64,000 bases of DNA from Microbacterium sp. Nx66 (lineage in GTDB: Bacteria > Actinomycetota > Actinomycetes > Actinomycetales > Microbacteriaceae). Within the stretch, counting starts at the first letter, position 1, and the number at the start of each line of letters is the position of its first letter. The notes under the pieces are model-generated. The model saw nothing but the letters and a program-made list of their open reading frames with translations. It had not been told where the DNA came from and made no database searches. A program made the translations under genes and the position numbers. The DNA lies in contig NZ_LR880474.1 in the NCBI RefSeq assembly GCF_904066215.1, forward strand, positions 1,302,001-1,366,000. The letters are read 5' to 3'. This document shows, piece by piece, positions 1 through 8,028 of this stretch.

Positions 1-302
1 AGGGCCAGCGTGGTGTCCTCGTCGAGGGCGGCGGCTGCCGCGGCCCGCGAGCGGACGACCTCGACCTCGACTCCCTGGTCCCGCAGCAGCTCGGCCAGGG
101 CCAGGGCGCCGGTGCCGGACCGGCTCTCCGGATCGAGGGTGCCCCGCGCGCCGGGGCCGCTCGCCGCGAGTTGGGAGGCTGCGAGGGCGACCGCGACCAC
201 GAGCGCCGCGACGAGGAGCCACCCGAGGAGAGAGGCGGTCCGACGCCGCGGGCGCTCGGCGGTGGTGTCGACGGCGATCTCGTCCGATGCGATCGTCGTC
301 AC
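1..302 (-). CDS. DUF4350 domain-containing membrane protein (C-terminus cut by window edge)
   Basis: Reading frame of about 100 codons running off the left edge. The start is a GTG at 302-300 that overlaps the stop of the upstream DUF4129 gene (GTGA), so the two are [15 protein letters not shown] coupled. A basic N-terminal stretch is followed by one membrane helix (about residues 27-46), then the beginning of a soluble domain with the pattern SGTGALALAELLRDQGVEVE, which is typical of DUF4350. Family members sit next to DUF4129, MoxR-type AAA ATPase and DUF58 genes in actinobacteria; those partners would lie left of this window. Function is unknown. The C-terminal part is absent because of the window boundary, not because of a visible mutation. 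Confidence 0.75.
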   Translation of the reverse strand, partial: MTTIASDEIAVDTTAERPRRRTASLLGWLLVAALVVAVALAASQLAASGPGARGTLDPESRSGTGALALAELLRDQGVEVEVVRSRAAAAAALDEDTTLA

Positions 303-940
303 GCGGGCACCCCCTCGGGGCGGTGGGCGCGGAGGCGCTCGTCCGTCGCGGCGAGGTGCCGGTAGTCGTCCTCCGTGGCGGGATGCCGTAGGTAGCGCAC
401 GTCGTCGAAGGACGCGGCGGCCCGCCGCAGGGCGTCCGCCTCGTCGGTGAAGACCGCGCTCGCCGAGCGGGCGAGGGACTGCGCCGTCGCTCCGGGCGCC
501 GGATCGATGAGGTCGCGCTCGAGCAGGCTGCGGGCGATCGCGCGGTAGCGGAGCACGACCGCGGCGTCCCAGTCGCTCTGGCGTGCGCTGCGCTCGGCGT
601 CGGCGCGGAGCTGTTCCGCGCTGCGGTCGTCGGCGGCGCCGAGGAGGTCGCCGTGCGCGCGCCGGATCGCTCTCGAGCGTCGGGGGCGCCCCCACACGAT
701 CAGCGCGGTGACCAGAGCCGCGGCGATGAGCACCGTGACCACGATGAGTGCGGTCGGGCCGACGCTCGCCCCGTTCTCCCCGCTGAAGAGATCGGCGAGG
801 AAGCGCATCACGTCGCGGGCGAGGAGGTCGAACCACGTGGGCTTCGCGTCCGCGTACCGCGGATTGGACAGCTCCTCCTCGGCCCAGCGTCGCGCTTCGT
901 CCCCGTCCGGGACGAAGACGTCGTCGAACCGTCGCATCAT
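299..940 (-). CDS. DUF4129 domain-containing protein
   Basis: 213-residue protein with one membrane helix (about residues 62-83) between an acidic N-terminal segment and a helical cytoplasmic domain (about 120-205, containing VLRYRAIARSLLERDLI) that matches the DUF4129 pattern, also found at the C-terminus of TgpA-type transglutaminase-like proteins. The start is the first of two tandem ATGs (940-938); its ATGA overlaps the stop of the upstream membrane gene, so coupling decides the start. It is the middle gene of a minus-strand set of three overlapping membrane-protein genes. Role unknown; the conserved neighbourhood suggests an envelope process. Confident on family, not on function. Confidence 0.8.
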   Translation of the reverse strand: MMRRFDDVFVPDGDEARRWAEEELSNPRYADAKPTWFDLLARDVMRFLADLFSGENGASVGPTALIVVTVLIAAALVTALIVWGRPRRSRAIRRAHGDLLGAADDRSAEQLRADAERSARQSDWDAAVVLRYRAIARSLLERDLIDPAPGATAQSLARSASAVFTDEADALRRAAASFDDVRYLRHPATEDDYRHLAATDERLRAHRPEGVPA

Positions 941-2247
941 GACGGCGGGGTGCTGCCCGGCGCCGTCCATCCGGCTGCGTCCTCGGCGGACGGCGGGGCG
1001 GGAGGGGCCGGTGCGGGCGGCGGCGGAGGGGCGAACGCGGTCGGCGCGGGAGAGGTCGGGAGAGGACCCGCCGCCCCCGGGAACGGCATCGGCGCCACGG
1101 GGGGCCCGCCGTACGCCGGGGAGCCGTAGCCCTGGGACATCATCACGTGCTCCGGCACCTGCCGGGGCGGGGGAGCGCTGGTGACCGCACGGGCGGGATC
1201 GATCGCGAACGGGTCGCCGAGCTGGTCTTCCGGCACACCGAGGTCGCGGCGCTCCACGTGGGAGAGGAGCGTCTGGTCGAGCCCCTCGTAGCGCATCCGG
1301 CAGTCGAGGTAGACGAGCACGCCGCCGGTGCTCTGCACGACGATGGTGATCGCCTGCAGGATCAGCAGCAGCACCTGCGGGGCGAGGAGGGCGAAGACGT
1401 ACGCGATGACGGCGCTCGGCTCGCTGGACCCGGTCGGGGCGATGACCGTCCCGAGGAACGAGGAGAACATGGCGGTCGGGATGCTGACCACCTGCATCGC
1501 CAGGCCCATGATGAGGCTGATGAGGAAGGTCACGCCGAACGCGACCCAGAACCGGCCGCGGGTCAGGCGCCACGACCGCACGAACGCCTCCCGGAAGCGG
1601 GCCCGCTCCAGCACGAGGATCGACGGGACGAGCAGCAGCTTGGTCGACAGCCAGACCGTGAGCGGGATCGCCGCCAGGGCCAGGAGCACCACGACGAGCA
1701 CGACGATGCCGATCATCTCCGGGGTGCCCCCGAGACCGCCGGCGATGAGAGCGGCGATGACGACCGCGACGATCGCGAGCCCGCCGAAGAGCGCGAGCAC
1801 GGAGAGGGACGCGAAGCCGGCGAGCCGCCAGAAGGCCGGGGCCATGCGGCGCCACAGCATCCGCAGCGTGGCCTTGACGCCGACCGTCGCGTAGCCGACC
1901 TCGGCGGCCACCACCCCCTGCATGATCGCGGTGAACGCGACGGAGGCGAGCCCCACGACGAGGCCGGCGATGAGGTTGATGGCGATCGTGCCGGCGAACA
2001 CGGCCTCGAAGTCGGGGGAGGAGGGGGAGACCGTCTCCAGCCGGGAGAACGTCGAGAACAGGACGAGCCCCATCACCCCGGCGGTGGCGACGACGACGAT
2101 GAGCTGGATGACGACGGCGAACCCGAACAGGACCTTCGGGTTGTGCCGCAGCGCCGCGAAGGCCTTGCCCAGCAGCATGCCGAACGTCAGCGGATGAAGG
2201 GGGATGATGCCCTTCCGGGGAGCTGGGGTCCACGTCTGGCCGCTCAC
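937..2247 (-). CDS. Glycerophosphoryl diester phosphodiesterase membrane-domain protein
   Basis: 436-residue polytopic protein. The N-terminal two thirds holds about six hydrophobic helices (first at the segment VLFGFAVVIQLIVVVATAGV) in the arrangement of the GPDPase membrane domain (YhdP/YibD-like), without any phosphodiesterase catalytic domain. The last 90 residues are a Pro/Ala/Gly-rich tail, probably disordered. I place the start at the GTG at 2247 because GGAGGGAGG lies six nt before it; the longer frame to 2292 has no ribosome-binding site and adds 15 unremarkable residues. First gene of the DUF4129/DUF4350 operon, divergent from mtrA. Enzymatic activity is not expected; a role in membrane organisation or stress tolerance is an inference. 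Confidence 0.7.
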   Translation of the reverse strand: MSGQTWTPAPRKGIIPLHPLTFGMLLGKAFAALRHNPKVLFGFAVVIQLIVVVATAGVMGLVLFSTFSRLETVSPSSPDFEAVFAGTIAINLIAGLVVGLASVAFTAIMQGVVAAEVGYATVGVKATLRMLWRRMAPAFWRLAGFASLSVLALFGGLAIVAVVIAALIAGGLGGTPEMIGIVVLVVVLLALAAIPLTVWLSTKLLLVPSILVLERARFREAFVRSWRLTRGRFWVAFGVTFLISLIMGLAMQVVSIPTAMFSSFLGTVIAPTGSSEPSAVIAYVFALLAPQVLLLILQAITIVVQSTGGVLVYLDCRMRYEGLDQTLLSHVERRDLGVPEDQLGDPFAIDPARAVTSAPPPRQVPEHVMMSQGYGSPAYGGPPVAPMPFPGAAGPLPTSPAPTAFAPPPPPAPAPPAPPSAEDAAGWTAPGSTPPS

Positions 2248-2329
2248 GGGCCTCCCTCCGTCGTGCGCTCCCATCGTGTCATATCCGGGCACTGAGGCGC
2301 AGACCTGCGGAGGGCGGGACTCGGTGCCA

Positions 2330-2335
2330 TAAGGT
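2330..2335 (+). promoter_or_regulatory. -10 hexamer of leaderless mtrA promoter
   Basis: TAAGGT ends seven nt before the mtrA ATG, so transcription should start at or beside the start codon. No Shine-Dalgarno sequence is seen before mtrA, in keeping with a leaderless mRNA. Confidence 0.6.
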
Positions 2336-2342
2336 AACAGTT

Positions 2343-3023
2343 ATGACCTCACGCATCCTTGTGGTCGACGACGACACCGCGCTCGCCGAGATGATCGGCA
2401 TCGTGCTGCGCACCGAGGGATTCGAGCCGGTGTTCTGCGCGGACGGTGCGCGCGCGGTCGACGAGTGGCGCGCGCAGCGCCCCGACCTGGTGCTCCTGGA
2501 CCTGATGCTCCCCGGAATGGACGGCATCGAGATCTGCACGCGCATCCGCGCCGAGTCGGGTGTGCCGATCATCATGCTGACGGCGCGCAGCGACACGGCG
2601 GACGTCGTCCGCGGCCTCGAGGTCGGCGCCGACGACTACATGGTCAAGCCGTTCAACCCGAAGGAGCTCGTGGCCCGCATCCGCACCCGGCTGCGCCCGA
2701 CGCCGCAGGCCTCCAGCGAGCAGCTGCGGATCGGCGACCTCACCGTCGACGTGGACGCGCACGAGGTGCGCCGCGGGACGACCCCGATCGCCCTCACGCC
2801 GCTCGAGTTCCAGCTTCTCGTGGCCCTCGCCTCCAAGCCGCAGCAGGTGTTCTCCCGCGAGATGCTCCTCGAACAGGTCTGGGGCTACCACTACAAGGCG
2901 GACACCCGGCTCGTGAACGTGCACGTGCAGCGGCTGCGGGCGAAGGTCGAGCTCGACCCGGACAACCCCAAGATCGTCATGACGGTCCGCGGCGTCGGCT
3001 ACCGCGCCGGCAGCGTCACCTAG
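2343..3023 (+). CDS. mtrA: Response regulator MtrA
   Basis: 226-residue OmpR/PhoB-type regulator. Receiver domain (about 4-115) with acidic pocket D9-D10-D11, phospho-acceptor D53 in LLDLMLPGMDG, and the switch lysine in YMVKPF. DNA-binding winged helix at about 130-224, with the recognition-helix region LVNVHVQRLRAKVE. Near-identical motifs to actinobacterial MtrA, which controls cell-wall hydrolase, division and replication-linked genes. Followed by the kinase gene mtrB after 7 bp and then lpqB, the canonical three-gene order. Length is normal for the family. An essential, core regulator in most actinobacteria; nothing unusual in the coding sequence. Confidence 0.97.
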   Translation: MTSRILVVDDDTALAEMIGIVLRTEGFEPVFCADGARAVDEWRAQRPDLVLLDLMLPGMDGIEICTRIRAESGVPIIMLTARSDTADVVRGLEVGADDYMVKPFNPKELVARIRTRLRPTPQASSEQLRIGDLTVDVDAHEVRRGTTPIALTPLEFQLLVALASKPQQVFSREMLLEQVWGYHYKADTRLVNVHVQRLRAKVELDPDNPKIVMTVRGVGYRAGSVT

Positions 3024-3030
3024 GGACCCC

Positions 3031-4710
3031 ATGGCCGCGACGACTGCGACCACGGCCGTCGCCGTCCTCCGCGACTGGCGCGGCTGGCCGGACGTGCTGG
3101 CGGCGCTGTGGCGGCGCTCACTCCGGTTCCGCACCCTCGCGATCACCCTCGTCGCCACGTCGCTGGCGATCCTCATCACGTGCGTCACGATGGCGCTGGT
3201 CATCCAGAACGACCTCTTCGTGTCGCGGAAGAACGTCGCGCTGGAGGATGCCCGCCGAGCGGTGGACCAGGCGCAGTCCCTGCTGGACGTGGCGGAGGTG
3301 GGCGATGACCCCGCCGCGCTCACCGATCTGTGGAACGGCATCCCCGACACCCTCTCGCGCACGTCGAGCGCCGACCTGCTCGCCGGCTTCAAGATCCAGG
3401 ACGGCTCGGGGACGGTCCGGCTCAACGGCTTCACCGCCGGGCTCACGCCGGATCTGCTGAGCCCCGAGCTGCAGGCCAGGGTCCGCGAGTTCGACGACCG
3501 GCAGGCCTGGCAGTCCGTCGCCCTGCCCACGGAGGACGGCGGCGTCGTGCCGGGCATCGTCGTGGGGCAGCAGCTCCAGGTGCCGCAGGCCGGGACCTTC
3601 GAGATCTACTTCGCCTACGACCTCGCCGACGCCGACCAGACCCTCGTGTTCGTGCAGCGCACCCTCTGGATCGCCGGCATCGGGCTGGTGGCCATCGTCG
3701 CGGCCATCTCCTGGATCGTGCTGCGGACCGTGTCCACCCCGATCGTCCAGGCGGCCGAGACGAGTGCGCGGCTCGCGGCGGGCGATCTCGGCGTGCGGCT
3801 GGAGGTGCACGGCGAGGACGAGCTCGCGACGCTGGGGCGCTCCTTCAATGCCATGGCCGACAGCATCGAGGCGCAGATCAAGGAGCTCGGCGAGCTCTCC
3901 ATGGTGCAGCAGCGCTTCGTGTCCGACGTCTCGCACGAGCTCAGGACCCCGCTGACGACGATCCGCCTCGCCGCCGACATGCTCAACGACCAGCGCGACG
4001 AGTTCGACCCCACGACCGCCCGCACCGCCGAGCTCCTGCACGCGCAGGTGCAGCGGTTCGACACGCTGCTGGCCGACCTGTTGGAGATCAGTCGGTACGA
4101 CGCGGGGTCCGTGCAGCTCGAGCTGGAGGCGACGAGTCTCGCCCAACTCGCAGAGGACATCATCGAGCAGATGCGACCTCTTGCGGAAGGGCATGGCACG
4201 GAGATCCGCTTGGTGGCGCCCGGCGGCTATTCGCCGGTGGATATGGACCCGCGTCGTGTGCGGCGCGTGCTGCGGAACCTGATCGGCAACGCGATCGAGC
4301 ATGGAGAAGGGCGTCCGGTCGTCGTCACGGTCGACAGCAACCAGCACGCGGTGGCCGCGGGCGTGCGCGACTTCGGGCTCGGGATGGACCCCGGAGACGC
4401 GGAACGTGTGTTCGATCGCTTCTGGCGCGCCGACCCGTCGCGGCAGCGCACCATCGGGGGCACGGGGCTCGGCCTGTCGATCGCCCTCGGCGACGCCACC
4501 CTGCACGGCGGCACCCTCGCCGTGTGGTCGGAGCTGGGGGTGGGCTCGCACTTCGTGCTGACCATTCCCCGCCACGACCGGGTGCTGGACGGCCCGAGCC
4601 CGATCCCGGTGGAGCCGCAGGAGCCCCTCACAGAACTCGGCGACGCGACGCAGCCGATCTCGATCGCCGAGACCTATTCCGATCTGCTCGACGGGAAGGA
4701 CCAGTCATGA
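3031..4710 (+). CDS. mtrB: Sensor histidine kinase MtrB
   Basis: 559-residue membrane kinase, partner of MtrA. Two helices (about 37-58 and 211-232) flank an extracytoplasmic sensor region of about 150 residues. A HAMP domain follows (about 233-285), then the HisKA dimerisation helix with phospho-accepting His302 in SDVSHELRTPLTTIRLA, and an HATPase domain with N box NLIGNAIEHGEG, F box VFDRFWR and G box GGTGLGLSIA. The acidic C-terminal tail of about 40 residues is not catalytic. Ends in an ATGA overlap with lpqB, so kinase and lipoprotein are [12 protein letters not shown]. Matches family length and layout. Confidence 0.96.
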   Translation: MAATTATTAVAVLRDWRGWPDVLAALWRRSLRFRTLAITLVATSLAILITCVTMALVIQNDLFVSRKNVALEDARRAVDQAQSLLDVAEVGDDPAALTDLWNGIPDTLSRTSSADLLAGFKIQDGSGTVRLNGFTAGLTPDLLSPELQARVREFDDRQAWQSVALPTEDGGVVPGIVVGQQLQVPQAGTFEIYFAYDLADADQTLVFVQRTLWIAGIGLVAIVAAISWIVLRTVSTPIVQAAETSARLAAGDLGVRLEVHGEDELATLGRSFNAMADSIEAQIKELGELSMVQQRFVSDVSHELRTPLTTIRLAADMLNDQRDEFDPTTARTAELLHAQVQRFDTLLADLLEISRYDAGSVQLELEATSLAQLAEDIIEQMRPLAEGHGTEIRLVAPGGYSPVDMDPRRVRRVLRNLIGNAIEHGEGRPVVVTVDSNQHAVAAGVRDFGLGMDPGDAERVFDRFWRADPSRQRTIGGTGLGLSIALGDATLHGGTLAVWSELGVGSHFVLTIPRHDRVLDGPSPIPVEPQEPLTELGDATQPISIAETYSDLLDGKDQS

Positions 4711-6425
4711 GCCCGCGCGCGAGGAGCCGATTCGTCCGTGGCGCCGCACTGGCGCTGGTCGCGCTGCTGCTTCCCGCGTGCGCCGGTCTGCCGACGAGCG
4801 GCGACGTCGCGGTCGGTCTCCAGCTGGGGGAGTCCCCGGACGACGTCGACGTGCTCCCCGTGGCTTCCGGTCCCGTTGCGGGGGCGGGCCCCGAGGAGAT
4901 CGTCGAGGGGTTCCTCGAAGCCGGCATCACGACATCGGACAACTGGGCGACGGCTCGGGAGTTCCTGGCGCCTTCTCTGCAGCGCAGCTGGCGACCATCG
5001 GCGGGGGTCTCCATCGACGCTGGTCCCGAGGCCCGCACCCTCAGCTCGAACGTCCCCGACGACCAGGTGGAGGACGCTGAGGAGGCCGAGGTGCAGGTCC
5101 TCCTCGAGCTGGTCGCCAGCGTGGACGACTCCGGGGCGTACAGCGGTGCCCCCGGCGACTCGAGCGTGCCGTTCGCGCTCGCGAGGGGGGAGGACGGCGA
5201 GTGGCGGATCACCGAGGCGCCCGACGGCGTGGTGATCGACCAGAGCCGGTTCCCGAATGTGTTCGAGGGGTACTCGCTGCAGTGGTTCGACGCGCGCTGG
5301 TCCCGACTCGTCCCGGATATGCGGTGGTTCCCGCGACGCCAGAGCCCGGCGACGACCGTGACGCAGGCCCTCGTCAGCGGTACTCCGGCGGAGTGGCTCG
5401 ATCCGGCCGTGCAGACGGCGTTCCCCGCCGACGTCCAACTGGCACAGGACGCGGTGCTCATCACGGGGCAGGCGGCCGAGGTGGCGCTGACCCGACCCGC
5501 GGCGAGCCTGGACGAGACCACGCTGGCCCGGATGCGCACCCAGCTGCAGGCCACGCTGAAGGCCGCGGGCGTGAACGTCACGCAGGTGCGTTTCAGCGTC
5601 GACGGCCGCGCGCTCGACGCGGGGGTCGTCGATGTCATCAGCACCCCGTCGGAGCCGGGGACGCTCGTGCTGAAGGACGGCAGGTTCGGTCGCATCGTCG
5701 GTGACGAGATCGCGTCGATCCCCGGGATCAGCGCGCAGATCCAGGCGGTCACGCAGCCGATCGAGGCGATCGACGTGGCCGCGGACGACGCGACCGCAGC
5801 GCTGCAGCTCGACGACGGCCACGTGTACCTCGCGACCGAGAACGGACGCAACGAGCTGGATGCCCGGTCCGGCCTCGTGCAGCCGTCCCTCGACCCCTAC
5901 GGCTACGTGTGGTCGGTGCCCGCGTCAGCCCCGCAGGCGGTGCTCGCCGTCGGCCCCGATGTGGTCGGACACGAGGTCGCCGGCGCGTGGCCGAACGCCT
6001 CGTCCATCTCCGATCTGCGGGTCGCCGCCGACGGCGCCAGGCTCGCGGCTGTCGTCCGGGTCGGCGGCCAGCTCTGGGTGGTCGTCGCGGCGGTCGTCCG
6101 GGACGGCGCCGGTGTGCCCACAGAGCTCGGTGAGGTGCGACAGCTGCTCCAGCTCACCGAGCCGTCGACGGGGCTCGTCTGGCTGGGGCCCGATCGGCTG
6201 GCCGTGCTCACAGACTCCACGACGCCCCGTCTGATCGTGCAGCCGGTCGGCGGACCGGGCTCGGCCGAGAGTGCACCCAGCAATGCGGCGTCGATCGCCG
6301 GTGCCCGCACTCCGGCGGGTGTGCGCATCCTGGACACCTCGGGGCAGCTGTTCGCGCACGCGGGATCGGCGTGGCGGGAGGTGACGGAAGGCGTCTCCGT
6401 CCTGGCCACACGAACCGGCGAATGA
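4707..6425 (+). CDS. lpqB: MtrAB-associated lipoprotein LpqB
   Basis: 572-residue lipoprotein. The signal peptide ends in the lipobox LLPACAG, so Cys25 is the lipidation site and the protein is anchored on the outer face of the membrane. A GerMN-type fold follows (about 130-290, with QALVSGTPAEWLDPA), then a beta-propeller-like LpqB domain. In mycobacteria LpqB interacts with the extracellular part of MtrB and modulates MtrA phosphorylation; that role is inferred here from family and operon position. Start is the ATG that overlaps the mtrB stop. No sign of degradation. Confidence 0.95.
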   Translation: MSPRARSRFVRGAALALVALLLPACAGLPTSGDVAVGLQLGESPDDVDVLPVASGPVAGAGPEEIVEGFLEAGITTSDNWATAREFLAPSLQRSWRPSAGVSIDAGPEARTLSSNVPDDQVEDAEEAEVQVLLELVASVDDSGAYSGAPGDSSVPFALARGEDGEWRITEAPDGVVIDQSRFPNVFEGYSLQWFDARWSRLVPDMRWFPRRQSPATTVTQALVSGTPAEWLDPAVQTAFPADVQLAQDAVLITGQAAEVALTRPAASLDETTLARMRTQLQATLKAAGVNVTQVRFSVDGRALDAGVVDVISTPSEPGTLVLKDGRFGRIVGDEIASIPGISAQIQAVTQPIEAIDVAADDATAALQLDDGHVYLATENGRNELDARSGLVQPSLDPYGYVWSVPASAPQAVLAVGPDVVGHEVAGAWPNASSISDLRVAADGARLAAVVRVGGQLWVVVAAVVRDGAGVPTELGEVRQLLQLTEPSTGLVWLGPDRLAVLTDSTTPRLIVQPVGGPGSAESAPSNAASIAGARTPAGVRILDTSGQLFAHAGSAWREVTEGVSVLATRTGE

Positions 6426-6516
6426 CCTCTCCTGCACGGAACGGCCTCGGCGCCGATCGAGTCCCGCCACAAGGGGATGGCTCTCGGGGGCACGCGCCTG
6501 ACGGCAGGATCTCGAC

Positions 6517-7164
6517 ATGGGGTTCACGACACGGGTGGGCGCGCTCGCCGCGGAGACCGGGGGGCTGCTGCTCGCGGCGAGTTGTGCCGGATGCGACCGG
6601 CCCGGCATCGTGCTCTGCGACAGCTGCCGGGTCGCGCTCACCGCGAGGCCGCGCGACGTGCGGACCCCGGGCGGGTTGCGGGTCCGCGCCGCCCTCGACC
6701 TGGACGGTCCGGCCGCTTCCTGCATCCGGCGTCTGAAAGGAGCGGGGCAGACCGCGTTGGGACGACCGCTGGGCGCCGCCCTCTCCGCCGTCCTCCTCCC
6801 TGCTGTCGGACCGGGAGTCTGGGTGATCCCCGTCCCTACCTCGCGGGCAGCCTTCCGTCGGCGCGGCTACCGCGTGCCTGAGCTCCTCGTCCGGTCCGCC
6901 GGTGCGGAGCCGCAGCGCGTCCTCGCTCTCACCCGTCAGGTGCGGGACCAGCGCGAGCTGTCTGCCGTCGCGAGGGCCGACAATCTCCGGGGCGCGATGC
7001 GCGCACGCCGACGAGGGCTCGGCGCACCCGCGATCGTGGTGGACGACGTCGTGACCACGGGGGCCACGCTCGACGAGGCCAGCCGCGCCCTCGTCGCCGC
7101 CGGATTCGTCGTCGCCGGGGTCGTCGCGCTCGCCGCCACGCCGATGTCGGCCCGATCCGGATGA
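6517..7164 (+). CDS. comF: ComF-family phosphoribosyltransferase-like protein
   Basis: 215 residues. An N-terminal four-cysteine cluster (C23, C26, C34, C37) resembles the ComF zinc ribbon, and a type-I phosphoribosyltransferase fold follows, ending in the PRPP loop IVVDDVVTTGATLDEA. ComF proteins support natural transformation in Firmicutes; in actinobacteria the substrate and role are not settled. It sits between lpqB (91 bp upstream) and hpf, the standard actinobacterial order. The ATG at 6517 is preceded by CAGGAT six nt upstream, possibly another leaderless start; no clear ribosome-binding site. Confidence 0.85.
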   Translation: MGFTTRVGALAAETGGLLLAASCAGCDRPGIVLCDSCRVALTARPRDVRTPGGLRVRAALDLDGPAASCIRRLKGAGQTALGRPLGAALSAVLLPAVGPGVWVIPVPTSRAAFRRRGYRVPELLVRSAGAEPQRVLALTRQVRDQRELSAVARADNLRGAMRARRRGLGAPAIVVDDVVTTGATLDEASRALVAAGFVVAGVVALAATPMSARSG

Positions 7165-7227
7165 GGTTCATTGCAGACTCACCGGAGACACAGGGCCTCG
7201 GGCCGTGACATCGGCCGCGGGTCGGAC

Positions 7228-7233
7228 TACGGT
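7228..7233 (+). promoter_or_regulatory. -10 hexamer of hpf promoter
   Basis: TACGGT lies 62 nt before the hpf start, giving a leader of about 55 nt that carries the strong AAGGAGG site (7284-7290). Inferred from motif only; no clear -35 element. Confidence 0.4.
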
Positions 7234-7295
7234 GGGGTGTCACAAGGCGACCACGGTCCGCCCTTGGCCGGGTGGACCGGGACAAGGAGGCAGCA

Positions 7296-7952
7296 ATGGA
7301 AACGAGCATCGTGGGCGTCGGAGTGGGCATCACCGATCGCTTCCGCACCGTCGTCGAAGAGAAGATCGCCAAGATCCAGACACTCGCCGCCAAGGCGCAA
7401 CGCCTGGACGTGAAGGTCACGCACCGGGTCTACCGCAACGGTCGGGTCCCGGACGAGACGGTCGAGTTGACGCTCGTCGGGAAGGGCCCCGTGGTCCGTG
7501 CCGAAGCGGTCGACGGCGACAAGTTCGTGGCGCTCGACCTCGCGATCGACAAGATGACCGAGCAGCTGCGCCGCGCGAAGGAGAAGCGCGTCGACGGACG
7601 ACAGCATCCGCGAGGCCCGCACTTCGAGAAGGGCAGCGGTTCGCTCGAGGGCATCGACGTGCAGCCCGCCTCCGCCGAGGTGCTGCACGCCGTGGCGACG
7701 GGGAGCATCCCCGTGCAGAGCGAGGAGGAGGAGGACTACTCCCCGGTCGTCATCCGCACGAAGAGCTTCGAGGCGGAGTGGATGACGGTGGAGGAGGCCG
7801 TCGACCGGATGGAGCTCGTCGGGCACGACTTCTTCCTCTTCGTCGATGCGCGCACCGACCACCCGAGCGTGGTCTACCGCCGCAAGGGCTGGGACTACGG
7901 TGTCATCGCCCTCAGCACGCAGGCTCCGCCCGCTGAGGCGCTCGCCTCCTGA
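7296..7952 (+). CDS. hpf: Long-form ribosome hibernation promoting factor
   Basis: 218 residues. The N-terminal S30AE/RaiA domain (about 1-105: start METSIVGVGVGITDRF, basic helix EQLRRAKEKR) binds the 30S decoding region. A variable linker is followed by the C-terminal dimerisation domain (about 155-212, with MTVEEAVDRMELVGHDFFLF) that pairs ribosomes into 100S dimers. Start chosen at 7296 because AAGGAGG precedes it by five nt; an in-frame ATG at 7272 lacks such a site. Placed between comF and the secA region as in other actinobacteria. Followed directly by a strong hairpin. Confidence 0.96.
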   Translation: METSIVGVGVGITDRFRTVVEEKIAKIQTLAAKAQRLDVKVTHRVYRNGRVPDETVELTLVGKGPVVRAEAVDGDKFVALDLAIDKMTEQLRRAKEKRVDGRQHPRGPHFEKGSGSLEGIDVQPASAEVLHAVATGSIPVQSEEEEDYSPVVIRTKSFEAEWMTVEEAVDRMELVGHDFFLFVDARTDHPSVVYRRKGWDYGVIALSTQAPPAEALAS

Positions 7953-7961
7953 CAGGACCGA

Positions 7962-7995
7962 GAACGGCCCGATCCCTGCGGGGATCGGGCCGTTC
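7962..7995. terminator. Hairpin terminator downstream of hpf
   Basis: Perfect 15-bp stem (7962-7976 with 7981-7995) and a TGCG loop, ten bases after the hpf stop. There is no T tract, as is common in high-GC actinobacteria. It lies between convergent genes and can serve both strands. Confidence 0.85.
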
Positions 7996-8008
7996 CCGTG
8001 TGAAGCTC

Positions 8009-8026
8009 GGGGGGGGGGGGGGGGGG
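8009..8026. repeat. 18-base poly-G tract
   Basis: Uninterrupted run of 18 G on the plus strand (18 C on the minus strand), two bases beyond the stop codon of the minus-strand coiled-coil gene and 13 bases from the hpf terminator. Such a run is prone to slippage in vivo and to miscounting during sequencing, so its length is uncertain. Confidence 0.9.
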
Positions 8027-8028
8027 CG

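Noticed and set aside
299..2233. A single 644-codon minus-strand frame
   Set aside because: Only the part from 940 down resembles a protein; the rest is the out-of-frame shadow of the GPDPase membrane gene, with Arg/Pro-rich composition.
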